From positions 1 to 19,005 of the forward strand of contig CAZOKP010000052.1 of assembly GCA_964580435.1 (NCBI GenBank): a stretch of DNA of 19,005 bases. Direction: 5' to 3'. Shown here in pieces: positions 1 through 6,613 of this stretch. Under the pieces are notes generated by a model. That model did not search any database, was not told where the DNA came from, and was given only the letters and a program-made list of their open reading frames with translations. This stretch comes from CAZKEW01 sp964580435. Lineage in GTDB: Bacteria; Acidobacteriota; Aminicenantia; Aminicenantales; UBA8522. The translations under genes were made by a program, and so were the position numbers. Within the stretch, counting starts at the first letter, position 1; each line of letters opens with the position of its first letter.

Positions 1-517
1 GGCCCCATCGATAGCCGACGTTGCCCTCCCGATCCAAAAACGAGAGCCGCTCCAGCGCCAGGATGGGCCGGATCATGTAATTCCCGACCCGGTCGGCCTC
101 GTGCCTAGTCCTGACCCGTACCCGGCTGCGGACGTTGAAGCCGGTGTGCCGCCAGGAGAGGATCCGCTCGGCCCACTCCGGGCTACGCAATCCTTTGGCG
201 ACAAGAAACCTGAAGACCTCTCTGGCAAAGATTTCGCCAAGACGGCCGTCGTCCAGCCGCGGGATCCTATGGAAGATTCCCGCCTCGTCCACTCCGCCCT
301 CGGTGACCAGAAAGTGGAGGTAAGGATGGAAGTTGATCCGGTCCCCAAAGGTCTGGATGGCCGCCATGACGCTCGGGACGAGATCCTCCCCCGTCAGGGC
401 CTCGAAGTAGACCGTAAGGGTCTTGACGGCGCATCGATAGAGCTCCCCGAGGAGTTTTCGCCTGAGCCTGAAGAAGATCTACGGCGTCTTGGGGATCGCC
501 CGTTTCGTAACGAAACC
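1..517 (-). pseudogene. IS91-family (HUH) transposase remnant, continuing past the window start
   Basis: The minus strand reads as an IS91/ISCR-like transposase. The recognisable order is a RRKLLGELYRCA block, a GDRINFHPYLHFLVTEGG block, RILSWRHTGFN and NYMIRPILALERLSF. The family replicates single-stranded DNA with a His-hydrophobic-His metal site and a tyrosine nucleophile. Three signs of decay are visible. An in-frame TAG at 479-481 falls in a segment (IPKTP-stop-IFFRLRRKL) that lines up with the family IPK..RIFF region. The expected HPHLH motif reads HPYLH (codons at 314-328), so the first histidine of the HUH pair is a tyrosine. The N-terminal zinc-binding part is missing and homology ends near 517. 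The C-terminus lies outside the window. Family assignment is by recall of the motifs and is confident; inactivity is inferred. Confidence 0.8.
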
Positions 518-569
518 TCTTTCTTGAGTTCGATCAGCAGCCGAGGATATCATCATTTCGTGATGGCAG

Positions 570-611
570 GCACCGGTTCCGAGCCTGATGGGCGGGCTAA
601 CCGTACGGTGC
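570..611. repeat. Imperfect hairpin between two transposase remnants
   Basis: GCACCG at 570-575 pairs with CGGTGC at 606-611, with further GTT/AAC pairing inside and the palindrome CCGTACGG at 601-608. The element sits where the IS91 remnant stops and the IS110 reading frame ends, so it may be a transposon end or a junction scar. No function can be assigned. Confidence 0.3.
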
Positions 612-1205
612 GAAAAAGGAATTTCCTGTCCCCTCTTCCAGGAACTCCAGCATCTTGAGATATTCCTCCAGCTCCCGCTGATAAGCCCACTCCAACTCCA
701 GAGACCTCAAAAACGCTAACCCCCGCACGGTGAACACGTTCTCAAACGGATGACGTATCCCCGGCTTGTCCAAAAGACCATGAATCCTGTTCTTAACCTT
801 CATCCGCAGCCGCACCACAAAAGCCCGCTGCCTCAGCAGCCCCCTTAACTGGCGAACCTCCGGCGGAGGCACATAACAGGCCGGAAGAAAGTTTGTCCGC
901 AACAGATCCGCTATCACCTTGGCATCGATCCGGTCGGTCTTCACTGTCGACTCGGCAATCACCCGCATCTTCGCCGGTGAAGCCAGCTTCAGCTCCTCGA
1001 CCAATGGCTCCAGGGCGTCGTAAACCCAGTACCAGTTGCGAGTCGCTTCCAAAGCGGCTCGCACCGGCTTGCCGACTCCCGAGAGAAACTCGGCCATCTT
1101 GACCGGGTCTGTCTGGACTCGAGCCCTCGCCAAAACATCACCCGATTGATTCAACACCGCAAAATGTATAAAATGTTTATGTAGGTTAATACCTACGTAA
1201 TTCAT
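597..1205 (-). pseudogene. IS110-family transposase, C-terminally truncated
   Basis: A 202-residue reading frame matches the N-terminal RuvC-like DEDD domain of IS110-family DNA recombinases. YVGINLHKHF is near the N-terminus, ALEATRNW carries the Glu (E53) and KTDRIDAKVIADLLR carries two Asp (D91, D94), followed by the LRGLLRQR and MKVKNRIHGLLDK helical region. The first catalytic Asp, normally in GIDLHK, is Asn7 (codon AAC). The second half, with the Transposase_20 domain and catalytic serine, is absent: the frame ends in GTGNSFFAPYG after LEFLEE, whereas family members run to roughly 310-400 residues. The start at 1205 is chosen because AAAGGAGGTGG lies just upstream; the upstream in-frame extension to 1274 lies in the hairpin and looks non-coding. 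This is very probably a dead copy. Confidence 0.85.
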
Positions 1206-1209
1206 TTTA

Positions 1210-1259
1210 GCCACCTCCTTTGGGCTTAAGATTACCCACTGTCTATTTTCGGAGGTGGC
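1210..1259 (-). promoter_or_regulatory. Hairpin that would hide the IS110 transposase ribosome binding site
   Basis: GCCACCTCC (1210-1218) and GGAGGTGGC (1251-1259) are perfect 9-bp inverted repeats separated by 32 nt. On the transposase transcript the 3' arm contains the Shine-Dalgarno AGGAGGTGG of the gene starting at 1205, so folding would mask it. IS110-group elements also encode their guide (bridge) RNA in the non-coding end upstream of the transposase, so this could be part of that RNA. The inverted repeat is seen directly; both functions are inferred. Confidence 0.5.
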
Positions 1260-1263
1260 GCAA

Positions 1264-1353
1264 CATGATATCAATACTTATTTCATTAGCAAAATGAGCC
1301 GACAAAAAATTTGGCGCTATGAATATAGTTTCCGAATTATGTCTTATGTCCCC
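1264..1353. repeat. Degenerate copy of the GGGGACACAATACTTAATTC inverted repeat
   Basis: CAATACTTATTTC at 1272-1284 matches the inner part of the left arm of the repeat at 2676-2753 at 12 of 13 positions. GAATTATGTCTTATGTCCCC at 1334-1353 matches the expected right arm at about 17 of 20 positions. The orientation is correct, but the loop is longer (49 nt against 34). The element abuts the IS110 remnant. Confidence 0.45.
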
Positions 1354-1413
1354 ACCGCCCCGCGGTCCAATCATTGTCAGGCTTAACGTCAAATCGATAA
1401 AAAGGAGCGCATT

Positions 1414-2184
1414 ATGCCTATCCCGGGCCAAGATAAATTAAGGGCACACCTACCCGACCTGCGCTCTCCGGCGCTCAGCCTGCTCATGGCGCTCGTCGGC
1501 CTCATGTCATTTGCCACAGCGACGGCCGCGATGATCACGGTTGACTATTTCTTCCCGGCCTGGACTCTCTTGGGACAGGTGGGCGTGCTCAGCATAGCGT
1601 TCTTCGTGGAAAGCCAGTTTTTCCGCCGGAAAATCAGGCTCAAGGCCCGCTTGGGCAACATGGCTTACCGCCACGCCTTCCGGGCTTATATAGTCACCGG
1701 TGCAGCGGCGATCTTCGCCGTGCTCGCACACACGGCCTACTTGCCCGGTGATCGCGTTGTGACAGGATATTTCGCGACGCTCATCTCGGTGATTATAGTA
1801 TATTTGCTGGCGACCGGTATCATCATTTTTGCCCGGGCCGTTTTTGCGTTCGGCGCGGACAATCTGGCCTTGGTGTATGTGTATTTCCCGGAGGAGGGCC
1901 GCATTGTGGACTCTTCAATCTATGCGCTGATCCGACATCCGACTTACTCGGCGGTGTTGCGGATCGGAGTGGCCATCGGGTTGTGGCACGGGACATGGTT
2001 TTCCATCGCCTTTGCCCTGTTCATGCCGTTCGGCATGACAATCTGGCTGAAACTCGTCGAAGAGGCGGAATTGATGGAGCGGTTTGGGGAAGGATATGCC
2101 ACCTATCGCCGGACAGTTCCCGCTTATGTGCCACGCTTGCGGGATTGGGGCAAGTTCTGGAGGTTTTTGGTCCTCGGGAAGTAG
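1414..2184 (+). CDS. Isoprenylcysteine carboxylmethyltransferase (ICMT)-like membrane protein
   Basis: A 256-residue polytopic membrane protein with hydrophobic segments near residues 22-46, 52-67, 93-110, 117-145 and 183-208. The C-terminal part carries the ICMT/PEMT signature: RHPTY at 174-178, the EEAEL motif at 216-220, and FGEGYATYRR...VPR close to the end. These residues bind S-adenosylmethionine in characterised members, which methylate a carboxyl or phospholipid head group at the membrane. The bacterial substrate is unknown. The start is supported by AAGGAG 7-11 nt upstream. At 256 residues it is longer than the other two ICMT-like proteins here, with extra N-terminal helices. It could equally be called a NnrU-like or methyltransferase-family membrane protein. 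Confidence 0.75.
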   Translation: MPIPGQDKLRAHLPDLRSPALSLLMALVGLMSFATATAAMITVDYFFPAWTLLGQVGVLSIAFFVESQFFRRKIRLKARLGNMAYRHAFRAYIVTGAAAIFAVLAHTAYLPGDRVVTGYFATLISVIIVYLLATGIIIFARAVFAFGADNLALVYVYFPEEGRIVDSSIYALIRHPTYSAVLRIGVAIGLWHGTWFSIAFALFMPFGMTIWLKLVEEAELMERFGEGYATYRRTVPAYVPRLRDWGKFWRFLVLGK

Positions 2185-2223
2185 GAACAGCGGGATATTT
2201 TGATTTAGCGGAATTTGGACACC

Positions 2224-2249
2224 TTACCGAAAGGAGTTTCTGGTAAAAT
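2224..2249 (+). promoter_or_regulatory. Possible extended -10 promoter with overlapping interrupted palindrome
   Basis: TTACCGAAA (2224-2232), GGAG, then TTTCTGGTAA (2237-2246) form an inverted repeat with a one-base bulge. Its right arm overlaps a TGG-TAAAAT extended -10 (2241-2249) upstream of the thioesterase gene. This geometry suits a repressor operator, but no regulator is identified and no good -35 is seen. Confidence 0.35.
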
Positions 2250-2279
2250 ACGCAAGGCCACTTTTGATGGAGAGATCCG

Positions 2280-2660
2280 ATGAAACAAAAACTTGATCCG
2301 ACGCTTCGTATCACCCTGCTGCCTCGCGACACGAACAGGCATGGGACAATCTTTGGGGGCGTCATCATGAGCTATATTGACATGGCTGGGGCTGTTGAAG
2401 CCCGGAAGTCATGCGGCCCGCATAATTTTGTTACTGTCGCCATGGATAAAGTTGTCTTTCATAAACCCGTCTTTGTGGGAGATCTTGTCAGTTTCTACAC
2501 AAAAACACTGAAAATAGGCCGGACCTCTGTGACGACCAAGGTGATTGTCGAGGCGATACGGGCCGATACCCAGAAGAAAGCCAGAGTCACGGAAGCCGAA
2601 GTTGTTTTTGTAGCTGTGGATGAAAACTGGAAGCCTATTCCGGTCAGCCGGAAGAGATAA
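2280..2660 (+). CDS. YciA-like hotdog-fold acyl-CoA thioesterase
   Basis: A 126-residue cytosolic protein of normal length for YciA-type thioesterases, which hydrolyse acyl-CoA to free acid and CoA. The family motif is DTNRHGTIFGG at residues 17-27, with YIDMAGA (Asp34) starting the hot-dog helix. VTVAMDKVVFHKPVFVGD at 51-68 matches the family VAVD...F..PV.VGD strand. The last strand VVFVAVDENWKP matches the usual FVAVDE.GKP ending. GGAGAG lies just upstream of the ATG. The gene is apparently monocistronic, with an inverted-repeat element immediately downstream. The exact acyl substrate cannot be read from the sequence. Confidence 0.88.
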   Translation: MKQKLDPTLRITLLPRDTNRHGTIFGGVIMSYIDMAGAVEARKSCGPHNFVTVAMDKVVFHKPVFVGDLVSFYTKTLKIGRTSVTTKVIVEAIRADTQKKARVTEAEVVFVAVDENWKPIPVSRKR

Positions 2661-2675
2661 AATCAGGCTCAAAAT

Positions 2676-2753
2676 AGGGGGACACAATACTTAATTCAAA
2701 AACTTGGCTCATATCTTCAAGCCTAGCCTATGAATTAAGTATCGCGTCCCCCC
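2676..2753. repeat. Best-preserved copy of a REP-like inverted-repeat element
   Basis: Left arm AGGGGGACACAATACTTAATTC begins at 2676. The right arm GAATTAAGTATCGCG... at 2732-2753 is its reverse complement with two mismatches over 21 positions, around a 34-nt loop. The two mismatches are A.C in the plus-strand RNA but G.U wobbles in the minus-strand RNA, so only the minus strand folds into a continuous stem. Further copies are at 5573 and 18006, with a degenerate one at 1264. Elements like this are often moved in trans by REP-associated (Y1) transposases; none is present here. It may also act as a transcription or mRNA end. Confidence 0.8.
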
Positions 2754-2847
2754 ATTCAGTAGTTTTTGGCCGCTGTTAAAAAGAATGAATCTGGAATAAG
2801 GCAACCAAAAGACGCCGCGCACGGACGCCCGCAAGCGTCTCGAAACG

Positions 2848-2880
2848 TTGGCCAAATAACGATTTTTATTATGTTATAAT
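2848..2880 (+). promoter_or_regulatory. Extended -10 promoter giving an apparently leaderless transcript
   Basis: TGTTATAAT (2872-2880) is a perfect extended -10 element. The only -35-like hexamer (TTGGCC, 2848-2853) is 21 nt away, which is too far for optimal spacing. Transcription would start near 2887, only about four bases before the GTG start at 2891, where no Shine-Dalgarno sequence is seen. Confidence 0.5.
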
Positions 2881-2890
2881 CATAAGCACC

Positions 2891-3445
2891 GTGTATATAT
2901 TCCTCATTCCGTTGCTGACGGGGTTCGCGTTTAACTGGGCCAGCGCCTTCACCCATTTTTACTCGACCCGCCTGGGGGAACGCGCCGGCAAGTTCGTAAG
3001 TTTCGTTTTGAGGAATATCCTGGGCATTCCAGTCTGGGTCTATGGATTGGCCCTCGCAGCCAGGATAACCGCAGCCCCTCTTTTCATCCCCAGCCGGACG
3101 ACTGAAGTTCTGGGCTGGCTGCTTTTAGTCATAGGCACTATTCCTATGGTTTGGGGGCTTGTCCTGCTTGGGCTGCGGTCTTTTCGGCCAACCGAGCAAG
3201 ACACTCTGGTAAGCAACGGACTATTTAGACATATTCGTCACCCTATCTATAGCGGCCTCCTTTTTGATTTTGTCGCCTTGGTCTTGCTGCGGCCTACAAA
3301 ACCAGCGCTGCTGGCTTGTATTTTAGGCTGGGGCTTTGTCTTTATCCAGGCGCGCCTGGAAGAACTGGATCTGGTGCAGCGCATCCCGGGGTACCGCCAG
3401 TACATGCAGCAGGTCCCCCGCTTTTTCCCACGGGTTTGGAAATGA
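2891..3445 (+). CDS. ICMT-family membrane methyltransferase
   Basis: A 184-residue integral membrane protein with hydrophobic segments near residues 1-20, 42-64, 72-95 and 122-152. The C-terminal ICMT signature is intact: LFRHIRHPIYSGLL (RHP at 116-118, Tyr120), LEELDL at 156-161 and PGYRQYMQQVPRFFPR at the end. The expected activity is S-adenosylmethionine-dependent methylation of a membrane-bound substrate, which is unknown in bacteria. The GTG start is the only plausible one after the TATAAT box and lacks a Shine-Dalgarno. The stop overlaps the next gene (ATGA at 3442-3445), so the two are translationally coupled. Confidence 0.78.
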   Translation: MYIFLIPLLTGFAFNWASAFTHFYSTRLGERAGKFVSFVLRNILGIPVWVYGLALAARITAAPLFIPSRTTEVLGWLLLVIGTIPMVWGLVLLGLRSFRPTEQDTLVSNGLFRHIRHPIYSGLLFDFVALVLLRPTKPALLACILGWGFVFIQARLEELDLVQRIPGYRQYMQQVPRFFPRVWK

Positions 3446-3849
3446 ACAGAGAATTAAAAAAAATCATTCAACAGAGTTCTTTTGAAGTCATGGACGGGAA
3501 TTTTGTTTATGCAAAAGCCGCTGCCTATCCTAGAGGCGAGGGCCACTTTATGGTTTCAAAAGACGATGATGAGATCACCGTGGTCACCAGGGCAGAGAAC
3601 ATAGACAAACTGAGCTTGATCGAGAAAAACAAGGAGATTTATGCCTTGATGGCACTCCATGTTTCCGTTCCCTTTTATTCAGTCGGATTCTTGGCGACCG
3701 TCAGCAAAGCCATCGCCGATCGAGGGATAAATATCCTAATTATTTCCACATATTCAAAAGACTATGTCTTGGTAAAGAAAGCGGAGTTAGAAACGGCCAA
3801 AATCGCCCTAAGCGAATCCGGATTCAAGGAAACATCGGGACGGAAATAA
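3442..3849 (+). CDS. ACT-domain protein
   Basis: A 135-residue protein whose second half reads as an ACT regulatory domain: PFYSVGFLATVSKAIADRG at about 77-95, then ISTYSKDYVLVKK at 101-113. This resembles the small stand-alone ACT proteins of COG3603 type, which bind amino acids. The first half (FVYAKAAAYPRGEGHFMVSKDDDE) is typical of the N-terminal barrel of the same proteins. The start at 3442 is chosen because it overlaps the stop of the preceding methyltransferase gene as ATGA; a longer frame reaching back to 3316 lies wholly inside that gene. The ligand is not identifiable. Confidence 0.75.
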   Translation: MNRELKKIIQQSSFEVMDGNFVYAKAAAYPRGEGHFMVSKDDDEITVVTRAENIDKLSLIEKNKEIYALMALHVSVPFYSVGFLATVSKAIADRGINILIISTYSKDYVLVKKAELETAKIALSESGFKETSGRK

Positions 3850-3879
3850 GTTCAGGCGACGCGATTAAGCATTTCTTTT

Positions 3880-3908
3880 TTGCCAAGCATTCCACGCATG
3901 TATATAAT
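3880..3908 (+). promoter_or_regulatory. Sigma70-type promoter of the lactate permease gene
   Basis: TTGCCA (3880-3885), a 17-nt spacer and a perfect TATAAT (3903-3908). Transcription would start at about 3914-3915, two or three bases before the ATG at 3917, so the mRNA would be effectively leaderless. No Shine-Dalgarno sequence precedes the ATG. Confidence 0.65.
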
Positions 3909-3916
3909 AGCCGGCG

Positions 3917-5557
3917 ATGTCTTGGAACCAAGTCTATGATCCGCTGGGACATTGGGTTTTCTCGACAGTCCTGGCTGCGCTTCCCATCATCGTGCTCCTT
4001 GGCAGCCTGGCTTTTTTGCGCCTCAAAGCCCATTGGGCAGCCATTCTCGGTCTTTCGTCTGCGCTCGTGATCGCCATTTTTGTGTTCGGTATGCCCGCCT
4101 CCAAGGGACTATCCGTCGCTCTCTTCGGAGCTGCGTACGGTCTCTTCCCTATCGGCTGGATCATCCTGAACGTGATCTTCCTCTACACTCTAACCAGCGA
4201 ACGGGGCTACCTAAAAATCCTTCAGGAAAGCCTCACGGGCATCACCCAGGACCGGCGGCTTCAGCTTCTCTTGATCGCCTTCTCCTTCGGCGCATTTTTC
4301 GAGGGCGCGGCCGGGTTCGGCACTCCCGTGGCCGTGACGGCAGCCATTTTGATCGGCCTAGGATTCAGTCCGCTCGTCGCCTCGGGCCTTTCGCTTATCG
4401 CTAACACGGCGCCCGTGGCCTACGGCGCGCTCGGCACACCGATTATCGCGCTTGCCGGGGTCACCGGGATCGAGGTCCAGAAATTGAGCGCCATGGTCGG
4501 ACGCCAGCTCCCCTTCTTTTCTGTCATCGTGCCTTTCTGGCTCGTCTGGGCGTTCGCCGGGTTTGGGGGAATGATCGAAATCTGGCCGGCGCTTTTGGTG
4601 GCGGGGACGTTTTTCGCCATTCCCCAATTCCTTCTGTCTAACCTGCACGGTCCCTGGCTCGTGGACATCATTTCTGCGGTCGTTTCCATGTTTGCTCTCA
4701 TCGTCTTCCTTCTTCTCTGGCATCCCCGCCGAATTTGGGCTCTCGAAGGACACGAACAAGGGAAACAGGCGCGGGCCTCACACGGTTACAGCGCCCGCGA
4801 GGTCGTCAAGGCTTGGACACCCTGGGCTGTCCTCAGCCTAGTGGTTTTTATCTGGGGAATTCCTCAGGTCAGAGCTTTCCTCGACGGCATTTCTCTATTC
4901 AAGATTCCTGTTCCCAAAGTTCATCACCTCATTAACCGCATGCCTCCCGTCGTCACCGCGCCCGCCGCTGAGCCCGCGGTCTATACTTTTAACTGGCTGT
5001 CTTTCACGGGAACGGGTATTCTCGTTGCCGCCGTCATCTCGGCCTTTATCATGGGCTTCAGGATCAAGGAAATGGCGGCGGCCTGGTGGAAAACTTTGAA
5101 GCGGGTCCGCTATTCCCTCCTTACAGTGGCGGCTATGCTGGCGATTGGATATACGACCCGCTATTCCGGCCTGGATGCGACCATGGGATTGACCTTTGCC
5201 AAGACCGGCGTTCTGTATCCTTTTTTTGGGACGCTTCTCGGCTGGCTGGGAGTAGCGCTTACCGGCTCAGACACATCTTCCAACGTGCTTTTCGGCAGCC
5301 TGCAGAAGATCTCAGCCGAACAGATCGGCGTCAGTCCCGTGCTCATGGCTTCGGCTAACAGCTCCGGCGGCGTCATGGGCAAGATGATCGACGCCCAGAG
5401 CATCGTGGTCGCCAGCACCGCAACCAAATGGTACGGACATGAAGGGGACATTTTGCGCTATGTCTTTTTCCACAGCCTCGCTCTGGCCGCACTCATGGGG
5501 GTGCTTGTCTTTCTCCAGGCCTATGTCTTCCCGTTTACCAAGCTCGTCGTGAAGTAG
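3917..5557 (+). CDS. lctP: L-lactate permease, LctP family
   Basis: A 546-residue inner-membrane transporter of the usual length for the LctP/LldP/GlcA family, which imports lactate or glycolate with protons. Family blocks in order are YDPLGHWVFSTVLAALPI at the N-terminus, GLFPIGWIILNVIFLYTLT (about 76-94), SFGAFFEGAAGFGTPVAV (about 118-135), LIANTAPVAYGALGTPI, and near the C-terminus TGSDTSSNVLFGSLQ and ANSSGGVMGKMI. About a dozen hydrophobic helices are apparent. There is no lactate dehydrogenase or LutABC gene alongside, so whether the substrate is lactate or glycolate cannot be settled. The gene has its own promoter and looks leaderless. An inverted-repeat copy follows 15 bases after the stop. 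Confidence 0.9.
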   Translation: MSWNQVYDPLGHWVFSTVLAALPIIVLLGSLAFLRLKAHWAAILGLSSALVIAIFVFGMPASKGLSVALFGAAYGLFPIGWIILNVIFLYTLTSERGYLKILQESLTGITQDRRLQLLLIAFSFGAFFEGAAGFGTPVAVTAAILIGLGFSPLVASGLSLIANTAPVAYGALGTPIIALAGVTGIEVQKLSAMVGRQLPFFSVIVPFWLVWAFAGFGGMIEIWPALLVAGTFFAIPQFLLSNLHGPWLVDIISAVVSMFALIVFLLLWHPRRIWALEGHEQGKQARASHGYSAREVVKAWTPWAVLSLVVFIWGIPQVRAFLDGISLFKIPVPKVHHLINRMPPVVTAPAAEPAVYTFNWLSFTGTGILVAAVISAFIMGFRIKEMAAAWWKTLKRVRYSLLTVAAMLAIGYTTRYSGLDATMGLTFAKTGVLYPFFGTLLGWLGVALTGSDTSSNVLFGSLQKISAEQIGVSPVLMASANSSGGVMGKMIDAQSIVVASTATKWYGHEGDILRYVFFHSLALAALMGVLVFLQAYVFPFTKLVVK

Positions 5558-5572
5558 CGCAAACCAAGAAAT

Positions 5573-5606
5573 AGGGGGACACAATACCGAATTCTGGAAT
5601 TAAGTA
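5573..5606. repeat. Inverted-repeat element copy cut by the assembly gap
   Basis: AGGGGGACACAATACCGAATTC at 5573-5594 matches the left arm of the 2676 element with two changes (TT to CG). GAATTAAGTA at 5597-5606 is the start of the right arm, with almost no loop, and then the sequence runs into N. The copy belongs to the same family as those at 2676 and 18006. Confidence 0.7.
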
Positions 5607-5706
5607 NNNNNNNNNNNNNNNNNNNNNNNNNNNNNNNNNNNNNNNNNNNNNNNNNNNNNNNNNNNNNNNNNNNNNNNNNNNNNNNNNNNNNNNNNNNNNN
5701 NNNNNN
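5607..5706. other. Scaffold gap of exactly 100 N
   Basis: One hundred N separate a repeat arm from the 3' part of the minus-strand gene ending in the gap. The round length is a placeholder, so the true distance is unknown. Confidence 0.97.
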
Positions 5707-6186
5707 AATCAAGAACTCGCTGTTCAGCAGGCCATCCGGACCCATTTCGTAGACGAACCGGAAACGGGGCGCTTTATCGGAAGCATCGCTTTCGAAGACA
5801 ACCGACTGCTGTTTGGCTGGGAATGAAACACGGTAGTTTATGACGTGTCCCTCGTTATCGAAATAGATGGCGAGAAAGGGAAGCTCGCCGGACTGCCTGT
5901 AAATGATCATCAGGTCTTCGTGCACGGTGCCTGACGCTTCGCCCGGCTTTGGGGCCAACTCGGCCCTGTTTTTACGGACGAGAATATTTTTCCCCAGGTC
6001 GAAGGAAAAAGAGCTCGATCCCGCGACAACATCGCCCGGCTGACCAGAGCCGGTGCCCGACCAGTGACCGACAAGAAACTGAAACGGCGCCCAAGGATCG
6101 TTGGCTTTGCCGCTTTGCGCCTGCGCCGGATAATACAATGCAGTCACGGCAATAACGACAATCAAAGTTAAGAAACGGTCACGCAT
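5707..6186 (-). CDS. Exported protein of unknown function, lipocalin-like, 3' end lost in gap
   Basis: 160 residues are readable before the gap. Residues 1-24 form a signal peptide (MRDRFLTLIV..., cleavage likely after AQAQ), so the product is periplasmic or surface exposed. The mature part begins PWAPFQFLVGHWSGTGSG and continues in alternating strands. The opening F.VGHW.G.G is reminiscent of lipocalin or nitrobindin-type beta barrels, but no specific ligand residues can be identified. The C-terminus is missing, and residues beyond the gap are not part of the gene. GGAGG lies nine bases upstream of the ATG. It follows the cupin gene on the same strand after 46 bases and may be cotranscribed. 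Confidence 0.65.
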
Positions 6187-6232
6187 CTACAACCTCCTTT
6201 CTATTGCGAATCCAAAAAATGATATCTTAACG

Positions 6233-6598
6233 TCATATCCAGATGTTGTCTTTGGCTGTTAAATCACCGCCCGCATCTCCCGTGTTGATTGTGCCGGCAG
6301 GTTCAATGAGCATAATTCTACATTCTTTTTCGGCCTGCGGTTTATGCTCAACTCCTTTGGGAACGACAAACATCTCTCCTGCCTTTAGGTCGACCTTGCC
6401 ATTACGGAATTCGATACTCATTTCGCCGTCAAGTACGATAAAAACTTCGTCTGTTGCGACGTGCTTATGCCAGACAAAGTCGCCCTGAAATTTGACCAAT
6501 TTGAAGTGATAGTCGTTCATCTGAGCGATGATCTTAGGGGACCAATGATCAGAGAATTTAGAGAGCTTTTCCTGAATATTAATAGGTTCATACTCCAT
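6233..6598 (-). CDS. Small cupin-domain protein
   Basis: A 121-residue single-domain cupin. Motif 1 is WHKHVATDEVFIVLDG, with His44, His46 and Glu51 as likely metal ligands. Motif 2 is LKAGEMFVVPKGVEHKP, with His85 as the fourth ligand. Such proteins are metal-binding beta barrels with isomerase, dioxygenase or sensor roles, and the substrate here is unknown. GGAG lies about nine bases before the ATG. The gene is divergent from the GNAT gene across a 103-bp region holding a perfect palindrome. Confidence 0.85.
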   Translation of the reverse strand: MEYEPINIQEKLSKFSDHWSPKIIAQMNDYHFKLVKFQGDFVWHKHVATDEVFIVLDGEMSIEFRNGKVDLKAGEMFVVPKGVEHKPQAEKECRIMLIEPAGTINTGDAGGDLTAKDNIWI

Positions 6599-6613
6599 TC
6601 TCTTTCTCCGCGT

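Noticed and set aside
101..658. 185-residue plus-strand open frame
   Set aside because: It lies opposite the IS91 and IS110 remnants, whose minus-strand frames carry clear family motifs. The plus-strand translation is low in structure and has no ribosome site.
1374..1402. TTGTCA-17-ATAAAA as a promoter for the gene at 1414
   Set aside because: The -10 is weak, and a start of transcription near 1408 would cut off the clear Shine-Dalgarno AAGGAG, so it is unlikely to be the real promoter.
5607..5706. Reading the minus-strand gene through the gap to a stop at 5521
   Set aside because: The bases beyond the gap belong to a repeat and the end of the lactate permease gene. The apparent continuation is an artefact of the placeholder N.
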